Assembly: GCA_003278875.1 (NCBI GenBank) | Contig: QCCQ01000001.1 | Span: forward strand, 1 to 54,408 | DNA: 54,408 nt | Reading direction: 5' to 3' | Origin: Prochlorococcus sp. AG-347-L21 | Lineage (GTDB): Bacteria; Cyanobacteriota; Cyanobacteriia; PCC-6307; Cyanobiaceae | Shown: in pieces, positions 1-9,412 of the stretch | Layout of the letters: the number at the start of each line of letters is the position of its first letter | Position numbering within the stretch: the stretch's first letter is position 1 | Translations under genes and position numbers: made by a program | The notes under the pieces: generated by a model | Told to the model about the DNA's origin: nothing | Databases searched by the model: none | What the model saw: only the letters and a program-made list of their open reading frames with translations

Positions 1-288
1 CTTATTTTAGCTTCGCAGCCTGAACGATTAGGTGAATGGAGAAGAATTCTTCAAGATTCACTTGGTCTCACAAGGGATGACTTTGGACCTAATAGTGGGA
101 TTGTTCTTTTTGAGAGGCCTGAAGGTGTCATCGAGAGAGCTGATAGATTAGAAGCGAATGAAGAATTGCCATTTATTATCATTGATGCAGCAGAAACCTC
201 TGTTGAAATTCCAATACTTCAATTCCCATTATGGGTTGCATTTGCTGGTTCAGATAATGAAATTTATGATGATCTTGAACTAAACTAA
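1..288 (+). CDS. C-terminal part of a conserved cyanobacterial protein, cut by the window edge
   Basis: The reading frame is open from base 1 and ends with TAA at 286-288, giving 95 residues. The fragment is acidic at its end (YDDLELN) and contains [12 protein letters not shown] and [16 protein letters not shown]. It looks soluble, with no membrane segment in the visible part. It ends 5 nt before plsY on the same strand, so the two are probably co-transcribed. I do not recognise the family with confidence; a DUF3086-type cyanobacterial protein is possible, but that is a guess from memory and gene context. The start and N-terminus lie outside the window. Confidence 0.75.
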   Translation, partial: LILASQPERLGEWRRILQDSLGLTRDDFGPNSGIVLFERPEGVIERADRLEANEELPFIIIDAAETSVEIPILQFPLWVAFAGSDNEIYDDLELN

Positions 289-293
289 GTTTT

Positions 294-887
294 ATGAATA
301 TCTTAATAATTTTTATAAGTTACCTTTTAGGATCACTTCCGACAGGTTTTTTAATTGGAAAATATCTCAAAAATATAGATCTAAGAACTATTGGTTCTGG
401 ATCTACAGGTGCCACAAATGTCTTAAGAAATGTTGGGAAATGGCCAGCACTTTTTGTATTTATAATTGATGTTGGTAAAGGACTTATTTCAGTAAAAATT
501 GCTCAATATTATACAGATCAAGGATTAATAGAAGTTTTAGCAGGGATATCCGCTATCGCAGGACATATTTGGCCAATATGGCTTAGAGGTAAAGGAGGGA
601 AAGCTGTTGCAACTGGATTAGGTATGTTTTTAGCTCTTTCTTGGAAAGTTGGACTCGCATGTCTTGGTATTTTTTTATTAGTCCTAACAAAAACTAAATT
701 TGTTTCTTTATCCAGTATTTCAGCTGCAATCTTACTTCCTATTTTTATGTTTTTTTACTTAGGTAAATTTATGCACTCATATTTCTTCATAAGTTTAATT
801 GTTGCATTATTAGTAATCTGGAAACATAGGACAAACATAACAAGATTGCTTAAGGGAGAAGAATCCAAAATTAATCAGAATCAATAG
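294..887 (+). CDS. plsY: Acyl-phosphate:glycerol-3-phosphate acyltransferase PlsY
   Basis: Integral membrane enzyme that transfers an acyl group from acyl phosphate to glycerol-3-phosphate, making lysophosphatidic acid, the first step of phospholipid and glycolipid synthesis. The 197-residue protein has about five hydrophobic segments and the three family motifs: [11 protein letters not shown] near residues 13-23, [16 protein letters not shown] near 34-49, and [19 protein letters not shown] near 91-109. Length and motif spacing are normal for the family. It follows the upstream partial gene by 5 nt. Its last 17 bases overlap the 3' end of the convergent pyrF gene. Confidence 0.96.
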   Translation: MNILIIFISYLLGSLPTGFLIGKYLKNIDLRTIGSGSTGATNVLRNVGKWPALFVFIIDVGKGLISVKIAQYYTDQGLIEVLAGISAIAGHIWPIWLRGKGGKAVATGLGMFLALSWKVGLACLGIFLLVLTKTKFVSLSSISAAILLPIFMFFYLGKFMHSYFFISLIVALLVIWKHRTNITRLLKGEESKINQNQ

Positions 888-1599
888 ATTTAAATATTTC
901 TATTAGAGCTTTATTTGGATCTATAGCTTTTGAAATTGATCTGCCAATGACTAACTTAGAAGCGCCATTATCTATAGCTTCATAGGGAGTCATAATTCTA
1001 TTTTGATCATCTTTATTGTCAACATTTAATCTGATACCTGGTGTAATAAGTTCAAAATTATCCTTATAAATAGATCTCAACATTTTTACCTCCCAAGGGG
1101 AACAAACACATCCATCTAATCCTGCATCAAAAGACAACTTTGCAAGTCTCAAGACATTTTCTTCAATTGAATTATTTCTATCAAGATCAGTTTGAAAATC
1201 TTTAAGAGAAAAGCTTGTTAAAACAGTTATTCCTATAACCAATGGAGGTTTTACACTGACTGAGGTGGCTCCTTCTAAAGATGCTTTTTTCGAATCCTTG
1301 AGAGCTTTTAAACCCGCTGAAGCATGAATAGAAATTATATCAACCCCTAATTTTGAAACTTGGAAACATGCTGCTCGCATGGTATTTGGAATATCATGAA
1401 ATTTTAAGTCTAAAAAAATTTTTTTATTTAAACCTTTTAATATTTTTATAACCCTCGGACCTTCCCTAAGAAAAAGCTCTAAACCAACTTTCACCCACTT
1501 AATATTAGGACATTTTTCCAAAAGTAATTTTGCTTGACTTATATCTAATCCATCAATTGCCAATATTATTTTATCCTCCGAATTAAATCTGTTATTCAT
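871..1599 (-). CDS. pyrF: Orotidine-5'-phosphate decarboxylase
   Basis: Last step of UMP synthesis: decarboxylates OMP to UMP in the cytoplasm. The catalytic [10 protein letters not shown] motif (Asp65, Lys67 and Asp70 counted from a TTG at 1602) follows a short beta strand, as in the TIM-barrel family. The phosphate-binding end GITVLTS and the late TPGIRL and VIGRSI loops are present. I take the ATG at 1599 as the start; the TTG one codon earlier is less likely. This leaves 6 nt to the upstream tyrS stop, so tyrS and pyrF are probably one transcript. The 3' end overlaps convergent plsY by 17 nt. Confidence 0.96.
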   Translation of the reverse strand: MNNRFNSEDKIILAIDGLDISQAKLLLEKCPNIKWVKVGLELFLREGPRVIKILKGLNKKIFLDLKFHDIPNTMRAACFQVSKLGVDIISIHASAGLKALKDSKKASLEGATSVSVKPPLVIGITVLTSFSLKDFQTDLDRNNSIEENVLRLAKLSFDAGLDGCVCSPWEVKMLRSIYKDNFELITPGIRLNVDNKDDQNRIMTPYEAIDNGASKLVIGRSISKAIDPNKALIEIFKSIDSD

Positions 1600-1605
1600 C
1601 AATTT

Positions 1606-2844
1606 TCAGTTTTCAAACCTCTTAATTATTTTTTTTCCAATTTGCAAAATTTTTCCTTCCAAATCATTTTTTGAATTAAAAACTAAATCAGGATTTATTA
1701 CTTTCTTACTATCAATTTTTACACCCCCACCTTTAATAGATCTTTTGGATTCGCTGCTAGATTTGAAAAGTTTTAGAGCACTTAATAAGTAGAAAAATTT
1801 TACTGGAAAAACTACTTCTTTTAAAGAAATCTCTGGAATTTCTCCAACTTTTTCTTTGTGTCCAAGGAATAATTTTTCGCAATTTGATTGCGCCTTTAAT
1901 GCTTCTTCGGCCCCATGGAATAAAGTAGTAACTTCTAAAGCCATTCTTCTCTGTAATTCACGAGGATTTGAGTTTTCCAGAAAACTTAAATCTAATTCAG
2001 TAAGTAATTCAAAATAGGTGGGTATTATGTTATCTGGTACTTTTTCTAATTTTGAATACATTGAAAGAGGATCTTCAGTTAAACCGACGGTGTTAAATTC
2101 AGATTTACTCATCTTCTTAATTCCATCTAAACCTGTCAAAATTGGCAGCAGAATACCAAATTGAGGGTCTTGTTTAAAGTGCCTTTGAAGGTCTCTTCCT
2201 ATTGCAATATTAAATTTCTGATCTGTGCCTCCAAGCTCAATATCTGATTGAACAACTACCGAATCGTAACCTTGTAATAGGGGATATAAGAATTCATGCA
2301 AAGCAATTGGTACTTGCGAAGTGTACCTTTTATTAAATTCCTCCTTAGCTAGCATTTGACTAACTGTTGCACTCCCCATTAATTCAATTATCGAATTAAG
2401 ATTTAATCCTTTTAACCATTCACTGTTATATCTAATTTCTATTCTATCTTTTGAATCAAAATCTAAAATAGATTCATTAGCTGGCTTTCCCATCCCTAGT
2501 TGGGTTAAGTAAGTTTTTGCATTATCCTTAACTTGTTTTTCCGATAACTGAACTCTTGTTTTGTTTTTTCCGGTTGGATCTCCAATTTGAGCAGTAAAAT
2601 CCCCAATAATTAAAACTGCAATATGTCCATTATCTTGGAATGCCCTAAGTTTTTTAAACAATATGCTGTGCCCAAGATGAATATCGGTTCCAGTTGGATC
2701 GATCCCGAGTTTAACCCTTAATTTTTTATTATTTTTTTTCGCATGATCAATAATCTCCCAAAAGGTTTCATCTGTTCCCTTAATTGGAAAATATTCCTCT
2801 ATTCCTCTTGACAGCCATGATGGCAATTTTAAATTATCTGTCAT
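1606..2844 (-). CDS. tyrS: Tyrosyl-tRNA synthetase
   Basis: Charges tRNA-Tyr with tyrosine. The 412-residue class I synthetase has the HIGH-type signature HLGH (residues 56-59, after GIDPTGTDI) and KMSKS (KKMSKSEF). The Rossmann-fold core motif [10 protein letters not shown] and the tyrosine-recognition segment GGTDQKFNI lie between them. A C-terminal S4-like RNA-binding region follows ([20 protein letters not shown]). Length is typical of bacterial TyrRS. It is 19 nt downstream of the DUF1825 gene and 6 nt upstream of pyrF on the same strand, suggesting a short operon. Confidence 0.97.
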   Translation of the reverse strand: MTDNLKLPSWLSRGIEEYFPIKGTDETFWEIIDHAKKNNKKLRVKLGIDPTGTDIHLGHSILFKKLRAFQDNGHIAVLIIGDFTAQIGDPTGKNKTRVQLSEKQVKDNAKTYLTQLGMGKPANESILDFDSKDRIEIRYNSEWLKGLNLNSIIELMGSATVSQMLAKEEFNKRYTSQVPIALHEFLYPLLQGYDSVVVQSDIELGGTDQKFNIAIGRDLQRHFKQDPQFGILLPILTGLDGIKKMSKSEFNTVGLTEDPLSMYSKLEKVPDNIIPTYFELLTELDLSFLENSNPRELQRRMALEVTTLFHGAEEALKAQSNCEKLFLGHKEKVGEIPEISLKEVVFPVKFFYLLSALKLFKSSSESKRSIKGGGVKIDSKKVINPDLVFNSKNDLEGKILQIGKKIIKRFEN

Positions 2845-2863
2845 GAAGCTTTAACCGTTAACT

Positions 2864-3187
2864 TTAAGAAGTTTTATCAAGTTCATCCTTCATTCTTATT
2901 AAGGTTTTATTCATTTGATCAAACATTTGATCAGGAGTAATACCAAATTGACTTAACTGTGTCTTTAATTGTTCTACTGTCATTTTTGCTTGAAAATCTT
3001 CAGACAATTCAAATCTCTTCATAAAAACCTTATAACGATCCATAAGTGATTCCATTTTTTTTATAAACATTTTTTTCCCTTCTCTGTCAAATTTTCCATA
3101 ATCAGAGCCAAGTTGCATAAGTTCTTGGTAATCTGTAAAAAGCTTTTTAGCTTCTTCTTGAACGATGTCTGACTCAAAGAATCCCAT
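2864..3187 (-). CDS. DUF1825 family cyanobacterial protein
   Basis: Small helical soluble protein of 107 residues found across cyanobacteria, function unknown. Typical features are the MGFFESDIVQEEAKKLF start, the YGKFDREGKK segment, and a C-terminal half with many charged helical residues (MTVEQLKTQLSQFG). I use the ATG at 3187 because it gives the conserved MGFF start; an in-frame upstream start at 3220 would add 11 unconserved residues. It probably opens the minus-strand transcript that continues into tyrS and pyrF. Confidence 0.85.
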   Translation of the reverse strand: MGFFESDIVQEEAKKLFTDYQELMQLGSDYGKFDREGKKMFIKKMESLMDRYKVFMKRFELSEDFQAKMTVEQLKTQLSQFGITPDQMFDQMNKTLIRMKDELDKTS

Positions 3188-3337
3188 TTCTATTTTTTTA
3201 CTTCGCATATTGAGGCTCAATTACAAGATAACAAGAATCTTTTAAATTGATTAGAAGATTAATAAATTTTAGTTTATAAATAATTCTTTGATTTATATTT
3301 TTTCAGAATTAAATTTAGTAGACAAGCTTCATAAATA
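3188..3337. promoter_or_regulatory. Divergent promoter region between the DUF1825 and GIY-YIG genes
   Basis: About 150 nt separates two divergent genes, so it must hold promoters for both directions. The stretch is very AT-rich and I could not fix a clear -35/-10 pair by eye. No ORF or hairpin of note was seen. Confidence 0.4.
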
Positions 3338-3949
3338 TTGGAAAAATTTAACGTAAATAATATTTCAAACCAAAATAGACAATTTGAATTATTTGGTTCA
3401 AATGTAAATACATCAATTAATTTTCAACACTCAAATAATCTAAAAATCAAAGGCAGAATTCTAACTGAATGGAGAAATAGAATATATAAACACCAATCCA
3501 AAATTTCAAAAGATACTCGCAACAAAACTTTGCACCAAACAAGTCTTCCTATAAATACAATTTCCGATGAAAGAAAAATTGATCCGTTTTCCTTGCAGCC
3601 ATTATCATTGAACTTTTGGAGAACCAATCAATATATACATAATGGGCCAGCAATGTATTTTGTAATTGACTCGATGGAGAGTTCTAAAATAATCCTTTAT
3701 ATAGGAGAAACAAATTCAGCAAATAAAAGATGGAAGGGAGAACATGACTGTAAAGATTACCTCATGAACTATAAAGAAGCCCTAGCTCATAACAAACTTT
3801 CAAGTCACCAAGATATTCGTTTCTTCTTAGATGTACCTAAAGAAGTAAAATTAAGACGTAAATTAGAACAGCAACTGATATATTTATGGTTACCACCTTT
3901 TAATAAAGAAACTCGAGATAGGTGGGCAACTACTTTCACAAACAATTAA
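3338..3949 (+). CDS. GIY-YIG nuclease-fold protein
   Basis: The 203-residue protein has a GIY-YIG-like domain in its C-terminal half: AMYFVID (105-111) as the GIY strand, LYIGETN (120-126) as the YIG strand, Arg131 and His136 after it, then Glu177 and PPFN (186-189) in the expected order. Catalytic-type residues of the family therefore appear retained, and nuclease activity is an inference. The N-terminal 100 residues are polar and of no known family. The start is TTG at 3338, since an in-frame stop lies just 4-6 nt upstream. It is followed 24 nt later by pepA. Function is unknown; it could act in DNA or RNA processing. Confidence 0.75.
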   Translation: MEKFNVNNISNQNRQFELFGSNVNTSINFQHSNNLKIKGRILTEWRNRIYKHQSKISKDTRNKTLHQTSLPINTISDERKIDPFSLQPLSLNFWRTNQYIHNGPAMYFVIDSMESSKIILYIGETNSANKRWKGEHDCKDYLMNYKEALAHNKLSSHQDIRFFLDVPKEVKLRRKLEQQLIYLWLPPFNKETRDRWATTFTNN

Positions 3950-3973
3950 AAGTTAATTAAATCCATTTAACAA

Positions 3974-5446
3974 ATGCAATTTTCCACATTCCAAAAAAAT
4001 CTAGATAACTGGCAAGGTGCTTCATTAATTTTTGGAGTTTTAGAGGAAGAAATTTCAAGCCAACTTGAAAACATAAAATTTGTTATTGACCCAAAATTAT
4101 TACTAAAAAAAGTTACTCAAAAAAAATTTAAAGGAGAAAAAGGAAAAACTTTAAGCTTTGAATTTTTAGATCAAAAATTAGAAACTTTAATAATAGTTGG
4201 TCTTGGCAAATCGAAGGACCTAAATAAAAGTGATATAGAAAACTCTATAGGAAATCTAGTTAGGAAAACAGTTGATAAAAATGAAAAAATCAGCATCTTG
4301 CTACCTTGGGAATTTATAAATTCACAACTAGAAATAAATCAACTAGCAGAGTCAGCCAGATTATCTGCCTATGAGGACAATAGATTCAATAAGAAAAGAG
4401 ATGAAAAGAAAATTCTTAAAGAAATAGAGTTTTTAAATTTAAAAGAACATGAGAATATTAACTTTGAAGAGACAGCACAAATATGTGAAGGTGTAGAACT
4501 AGCTAGAAGACTTGTAGCCGCCCCTCCAAATAGTCTTACTCCTCAGGAAATGTCTATACAAGCTTCTCAAATAGCTAAAGATCATGATTTGGAAGTAAAA
4601 ATTTTGGAAGCAAAAGATTGTAAAGATTTAGGAATGGGTGCATATTTAGCTGTAGCAAAAGGTTCTGATCTAGATCCTAAATTTATACATCTTACTTTAA
4701 AGTCAGAGGGGCCTATTAAAGAAAAGATTGCGCTTGTTGGGAAGGGTTTAACCTTTGATTCGGGAGGATACAATCTGAAAGTAGGAGCATCTCAAATTGA
4801 AATGATGAAATATGATATGGGCGGAAGCGCTGCAGTTTTAGGAGCGGCAAAAGCACTTGGAGCAATAAAACCAAGGGGATTAGAAATTCATTTTATTGTG
4901 GCATCTTGCGAAAACATGATAAATGGATCTGCAGTACATCCTGGAGATGTAGTTAAGGCATCTAATGGTAAGACAATTGAAATAAATAACACTGATGCAG
5001 AGGGCAGACTCACATTAGCTGATGCTTTAACTTACGCATCAAACTTAAAACCAGATTCAATAATAGATCTCGCAACTTTAACAGGAGCTATTGTAGTTGC
5101 ATTAGGGAATGATGTAGCTGGATTTTGGAGCAATAATGATGATCTAGCAAATGACCTAAAAGCCGCATCAGCCCAGTCTGGAGAAGAATTATGGCAAATG
5201 CCCTTACAAAAATCTTATAAACAAGGTTTAAAGTCTCATATAGCTGACATGAAAAATACAGGTCCTAGAGCAGGTGGCTCAATAACTGCTGCTTTGTTTT
5301 TAGAAGAATTCTTTGATAAAGAGATTAAATGGGCTCATATTGATATTGCTGGAACTTGTTGGACTGACAAGAATAAGGGAATTAACCCATCAGGTGCAAC
5401 CGGTTTTGGAGTTAAAACTCTTGTTCAATGGATTAAAAATAAATAA
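3974..5446 (+). CDS. pepA: Leucyl aminopeptidase (M17 family)
   Basis: Cytosolic metallo-aminopeptidase removing N-terminal residues from peptides. The 490-residue protein has an M17 architecture: a variable N-terminal domain, then the catalytic domain. Metal ligands are seen in [14 protein letters not shown] (Lys, Asp), [11 protein letters not shown] (Asp) and NTDAEGRL (339-346, with Asp341 and Glu343). The substrate loop [18 protein letters not shown] and the C-terminal WAHIDIAGT are also normal. Start ATG at 3974. The 3' end faces msrA, 12 nt away, with no obvious terminator between. Confidence 0.97.
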   Translation: MQFSTFQKNLDNWQGASLIFGVLEEEISSQLENIKFVIDPKLLLKKVTQKKFKGEKGKTLSFEFLDQKLETLIIVGLGKSKDLNKSDIENSIGNLVRKTVDKNEKISILLPWEFINSQLEINQLAESARLSAYEDNRFNKKRDEKKILKEIEFLNLKEHENINFEETAQICEGVELARRLVAAPPNSLTPQEMSIQASQIAKDHDLEVKILEAKDCKDLGMGAYLAVAKGSDLDPKFIHLTLKSEGPIKEKIALVGKGLTFDSGGYNLKVGASQIEMMKYDMGGSAAVLGAAKALGAIKPRGLEIHFIVASCENMINGSAVHPGDVVKASNGKTIEINNTDAEGRLTLADALTYASNLKPDSIIDLATLTGAIVVALGNDVAGFWSNNDDLANDLKAASAQSGEELWQMPLQKSYKQGLKSHIADMKNTGPRAGGSITAALFLEEFFDKEIKWAHIDIAGTCWTDKNKGINPSGATGFGVKTLVQWIKNK

Positions 5447-5458
5447 CTATATTTAAAA

Positions 5459-6061
5459 TCATTCAGTCCAAAGATTTATTGATCTAGCGTTATCCCCCCA
5501 TAATTTATCCAGCCTCTGATCTCTCCCACAAGAGAATCTATAGAACTTATATTTCAATTCATTTCTCTCAGCAAAATCCTGATGATATTCTTCAGCTAAC
5601 CAAAATTTACTTTTTGATTTTAGTTCTACGGATATTTTTTCATATGGCACTCGCAACTCATTAGAGGCCGAAAGAATTGCATTTTTTGCATCACTTTCTT
5701 CAGTTTCATCTTTGAAAAAGATTACTGGCCGATAAGAATCTCCACGATCACAAAATTGACCCTTATTATCCAAAGGATCAATATTTCTAAAATATAGCCT
5801 AAGTATTTCAGGTAAAGTTACCAATTGAGAATCATAGTCCACCAAAACCACTTCCTGATGTCCTTCATGATTTTCGTAGGTAGGATTTAGTAAACCTCCA
5901 CCTGAATAGCCACTTTGTACAAAATTTATCCCCCTTAATGACTCTAAATCATGTTCTAAACACCAAAAACAACCTCCTGCAAGAATCAATTCCTCTGCAA
6001 AAGCATTTAAGGGGTTAACGAATATTGAAAGAGCAATTATTAAAGGTAAAAAATATTTCAT
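5459..6061 (-). CDS. msrA: Peptide methionine sulfoxide reductase A, exported form
   Basis: Reduces methionine-S-sulfoxide in proteins. The catalytic motif GGCFWCLEHDLE (residues 29-40, nucleophile Cys31) is followed by GYSGG, HEGHQEVV and EYHQDF, which match the MsrA fold. Residues 1-22 form a typical signal peptide (hydrophobic core then NAFA), so the enzyme is likely periplasmic or lumenal, where oxidative damage from photosynthesis is high (inference). It lies 16 nt downstream of lpxB on the same strand and may be the last gene of the envelope cluster. Confidence 0.94.
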   Translation of the reverse strand: MKYFLPLIIALSIFVNPLNAFAEELILAGGCFWCLEHDLESLRGINFVQSGYSGGGLLNPTYENHEGHQEVVLVDYDSQLVTLPEILRLYFRNIDPLDNKGQFCDRGDSYRPVIFFKDETEESDAKNAILSASNELRVPYEKISVELKSKSKFWLAEEYHQDFAERNELKYKFYRFSCGRDQRLDKLWGDNARSINLWTE

Positions 6062-6077
6062 TCTTTTATTATAAAGT

Positions 6078-7256
6078 TCAAATAATAGAATTAATAATCT
6101 CTATAGCAGCTCTCTTGACTACGCCCTCTTCACCTAATTCTTTTTTTAAAAAAGCATAACCCTTTTTTATTTTTATTTTTTCTGATTTCCCCTCAAGAAT
6201 CCTACAAGATTTATAGAAGATTTTCTTTTCATTAAACTCTTTCTGCACAAACTCAGGTATTATTAATTTATTAACTAACAAATTTACAGGGGAAATAAAT
6301 CTTACTTTGAAATTGAGAATTTTTTTTGCGATAAAAGCAGTTACCCTACTGACTTTATAACCAACAATCTGCGGGATCCCATATAAAGCTAATTCCATAT
6401 TAACTGTACCAGATTTGCAAAAAGCAATTTTAGTGAGCGAATAAATATAAGGCTTTAATTTTGCACTATCTTTTTGAGAAATCACATATCCTTTAACTTG
6501 ATATTTCCTAAAGGCTTTTTTAAATATTTCATCAAAAGAACCCCGACAGGAGGGAATATAGACAATCAAGCTTGGATATTTTTGTTGTAATTTTTTAGCC
6601 GCTTTCATAAAAGTAGGTAATACATATCGTAATTCTTGGGGTCTTGATGCTGGCATCAAAAGCAGGATATTTTGATTAGAGCGAAGGTTAAGAATAGTTC
6701 TGGCAACCTTCTTTAGAGGAAGTTTTTTTGTTAAATCAATCATTGGATGTCCAACCCACAAAACATTTCCGCCCCTCTTTTTATAAAATGCTGCTTCTTT
6801 CTTAAAAATCGCGAAAATTTTATCAGAAAATTTTATTAGATTTGTTGTAGTGTTATTGCCAACCCTCCAAGCCCACTCTTGAGGTGCAATATAGTAAAAA
6901 ATTGGAATTTTAGTTTTCGATCTTTTTAATTTTGTTCCAATTTTTATATTGGGGCCCATATAGTCAATCAGAATTAAGCAATCTGGAGGATATTTTTTTA
7001 ATAATTTATAAAATCTTCTTTGAATTCTTATTGTTGGAAGAATAAGAGGTAAAGCCTCCCAAATTCCTATTGCACTAATTGATGTAGTGTCTTGAAGAAT
7101 TTTTACACCTTCTTTCTTCATCCTTTCCCCACCTAATCCACAAATTTCTAAATCTATCGATTTTTTTTTAGATTCCTCTAATAATGCTTTTGATAACAAA
7201 CTTCCGTGCAAATCTCCAGAGACCTCTCCAGTACTTATAAATATCTTTTTACTCAT
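6078..7256 (-). CDS. lpxB: Lipid-A-disaccharide synthase
   Basis: Family GT19 glycosyltransferase joining UDP-2,3-diacylglucosamine and lipid X to form the lipid A disaccharide at the inner membrane. The 392-residue protein begins with the family signature ISTGEVSGDLHGSLL. It also has LIDYMGPNIKIG, YYIAPQEWAWR, WVGHPMID, LLMPASRPQELR and CKSGTVNMELAL, all in family order. Its ATG overlaps the lpxA TGA by 4 nt (ATGA), a sign of translational coupling. Confidence 0.96.
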   Translation of the reverse strand: MSKKIFISTGEVSGDLHGSLLSKALLEESKKKSIDLEICGLGGERMKKEGVKILQDTTSISAIGIWEALPLILPTIRIQRRFYKLLKKYPPDCLILIDYMGPNIKIGTKLKRSKTKIPIFYYIAPQEWAWRVGNNTTTNLIKFSDKIFAIFKKEAAFYKKRGGNVLWVGHPMIDLTKKLPLKKVARTILNLRSNQNILLLMPASRPQELRYVLPTFMKAAKKLQQKYPSLIVYIPSCRGSFDEIFKKAFRKYQVKGYVISQKDSAKLKPYIYSLTKIAFCKSGTVNMELALYGIPQIVGYKVSRVTAFIAKKILNFKVRFISPVNLLVNKLIIPEFVQKEFNEKKIFYKSCRILEGKSEKIKIKKGYAFLKKELGEEGVVKRAAIEIINSII

Positions 7257-8095
7257 AAATTCACTATAGGCATTGGTCCTCGTCTTTCTTTAGAAATTGA
7301 CTCTTTTAAAAAATTACATAATTTTGAAGATGAAATATCTAATTCACCTGTCATTACTTTTTCTAATGAATTTGAAATCGCATTATTAGATTTAAAAAGT
7401 AGATTCCAAGTATTTTGAAGTAATTTTAAGTCAAAATCTTTATTTTCCATTAAACCACTTCTCTTAATTCCAATCCTATTTAAACCTCTCAATCTTCCTG
7501 GATGGCCTTCGGCCAAGCAGAAAGGAGGTACATCTCTATCAACCCTAGTCATCCCTCCAATCATTGCTAAATATCCAATATGTACAAACTGATGAATACC
7601 TAAACAACCGCCAATAATAGCTTTATCTTCAATATTTACATGGCCTGCAACTTGAACACTATTTGATAAAACTATCCTATTACCAAGTTCACAATTATGG
7701 CCGATATGAGTGTAAGCCATCAACAAATTATTATTTCCAATAATTGTTTTTTCTCCTTCATTAGTTGCCTTATTAATAGTTACACATTCTCTGAAAGTAT
7801 TATTATCTCCAATAATTACTTCAGTATTGGCACCTTTATACTTAAGGTCCTGGGGATCAAGACCTATAAAAACACTTGGGAAAACTTTATTGTTAATACC
7901 AATTTGAGTTCTTCCTGAAATAACAGCATTCGGCCCTATTTCGGTTCCTTTCCCGATAGTTACATCAGGACCGATAATAGCTCCTTGAGAGACAATAACC
8001 CCATCATTTAATTCGGCACGTGGATCAACAAAAGCATTTGGGTGCACTTTTACGCCACTAAATCTTGAGTTAAATTCATTATTTTTATGATTCAT
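7253..8095 (-). CDS. lpxA: UDP-N-acetylglucosamine O-acyltransferase LpxA
   Basis: First enzyme of lipid A synthesis, adding a 3-hydroxyacyl chain to UDP-GlcNAc. The left-handed beta-helix is visible as many hexapeptide repeats (VIVSQGAIIGPDVTIGKG and on). The catalytic-region motif MAYTHIGHNCELGN and the helix-capping GRLRGLNRIGIKR are present. I choose the ATG at 8095 (280 residues), 4 nt after the fabZ stop; a TTG at 8107 would overlap fabZ. The 3' end overlaps lpxB by 4 nt. Confidence 0.95.
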   Translation of the reverse strand: MNHKNNEFNSRFSGVKVHPNAFVDPRAELNDGVIVSQGAIIGPDVTIGKGTEIGPNAVISGRTQIGINNKVFPSVFIGLDPQDLKYKGANTEVIIGDNNTFRECVTINKATNEGEKTIIGNNNLLMAYTHIGHNCELGNRIVLSNSVQVAGHVNIEDKAIIGGCLGIHQFVHIGYLAMIGGMTRVDRDVPPFCLAEGHPGRLRGLNRIGIKRSGLMENKDFDLKLLQNTWNLLFKSNNAISNSLEKVMTGELDISSSKLCNFLKESISKERRGPMPIVNL

Positions 8096-8099
8096 ATCT

Positions 8100-8558
8100 C
8101 TAATCAACTAATGAAAACATTAATTCTCCAGCACAAACCAACTTGCCATCAACGTGAGCCTCACCTTTAACCTTCCCAAATCTTTGTCTTTTAATAGACA
8201 ATAACTCACAAGAAATTATCAATTGATCTCCTGGCACAACTGGTTTTCTGAATTTAACATGATTTATTCCGGCAAAGACGAAAAGCCCTTTTGGAAGATT
8301 AGGCATTTGCGTTACAATAATTCCACCAACTTGAGCCATTGATTCAACAATAAGAACCCCAGGCATCAAAGGTCTCTCAGGAAAGTGTCCCTGAAATTGA
8401 GGCTCATTTAGAGTTATATTTTTTACCGCGACAGCTCTCTCCCCTGGAATATTCTCTATAACCCTATCCACAAGAGCAAAAGGATATCTATGAGGTAATA
8501 AACCTAGTATGTGCTCAGAGGAAAGTTGATTATTTTCAATGGATAATTTCTTTTCCAA
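8100..8558 (-). CDS. fabZ: 3-hydroxyacyl-ACP dehydratase FabZ
   Basis: Removes water from 3-hydroxyacyl-ACP in fatty acid elongation, and so competes with LpxA for the same pool. The 152-residue hot-dog protein has the active-site [14 protein letters not shown] (His) and [20 protein letters not shown] (the catalytic Glu in VES). Length is normal. It sits between lpxC (17 nt upstream) and lpxA (4 nt downstream), a classic arrangement that links lipid A and fatty acid synthesis. Confidence 0.97.
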   Translation of the reverse strand: MEKKLSIENNQLSSEHILGLLPHRYPFALVDRVIENIPGERAVAVKNITLNEPQFQGHFPERPLMPGVLIVESMAQVGGIIVTQMPNLPKGLFVFAGINHVKFRKPVVPGDQLIISCELLSIKRQRFGKVKGEAHVDGKLVCAGELMFSLVD

Positions 8559-8575
8559 AACAATTAAAGATAAAG

Positions 8576-9412
8576 TTAATTTTTTAGCGATGAGGCCAAT
8601 AAAGCATTTAAAGAATGTGATCCTTTATAGACTAAAATTTGAGCCTTAGGTAACCCTACCAAAGCCAAGTCCCCAATTAGGTCTAAAATTTTATGTCTTA
8701 TTGGTTCATTATCAAATCTTAATGGTGGATTAACCCATTTTTCTCCGTCACAAACAAGGGCATTGTCCAAACTTCCGCCTTTTATTAATCCAAGTTCGCT
8801 TAACTCTTGAAATTGATCTTTAAAACCAAATGTTCTAGCAGGAGCGATCATTTCAACAAAACTTTTTGGGTTTAAATCAATAACAAAAGTTTGATTTCCA
8901 ATTGCTTTATAAGCAAAATTTATAGTGGAAATAATTGTAATTTTTTCAGAAGGAGTTGCTGCTATTACTGAGCCTTCTTTATTTAAAATTATTGATTTAT
9001 TAATTTCTTGAAAAAAATCATCTGGTCTAGGTGCCTTTTTTATCCCTACTTCTTCAAAATCCCTAACCCATTGGATTGCCGATCCATCTAAAAGAGGAAT
9101 CTCTTTCCCATCAACCTCAATATGTATATAACTCAAGCCACAACCGGCAAGTGAAGATAATAAATGTTCTATAGTATACAAATTTCTACCCCCTAATTTA
9201 ACCGCCGTACAGAGCATGGTACTTCCAATTAAATCTTGAGTAAGCTTAAAAATCTCGCCAGGTTTATCCTTGAAAGAAACATAATACCCTTCTTTTTCAT
9301 AAGGAGATATTGTAACTCTTGTTTTTTCTCCACTATGAAGACCTATACCTTCTCTGGAGATAACTCCAGCCAATGTATAGCAGAAATCATAATTAGCAGG
9401 CCAAGAAAACAC
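8576..9412 (-). CDS. lpxC: UDP-3-O-acyl-N-acetylglucosamine deacetylase LpxC
   Basis: Zinc deacetylase for the committed step of lipid A synthesis. Zinc ligands are in [11 protein letters not shown] (His) and [13 protein letters not shown] (His and Asp). The catalytic-site neighbours [14 protein letters not shown] and GSHSLNALL are present. At 278 residues it is slightly shorter than the enterobacterial enzyme, as is usual in cyanobacteria. The start is GTG at 9412, directly adjoining the bamA TAA with no spacer, so translation is probably coupled. Confidence 0.95.
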   Translation of the reverse strand: MFSWPANYDFCYTLAGVISREGIGLHSGEKTRVTISPYEKEGYYVSFKDKPGEIFKLTQDLIGSTMLCTAVKLGGRNLYTIEHLLSSLAGCGLSYIHIEVDGKEIPLLDGSAIQWVRDFEEVGIKKAPRPDDFFQEINKSIILNKEGSVIAATPSEKITIISTINFAYKAIGNQTFVIDLNPKSFVEMIAPARTFGFKDQFQELSELGLIKGGSLDNALVCDGEKWVNPPLRFDNEPIRHKILDLIGDLALVGLPKAQILVYKGSHSLNALLASSLKN

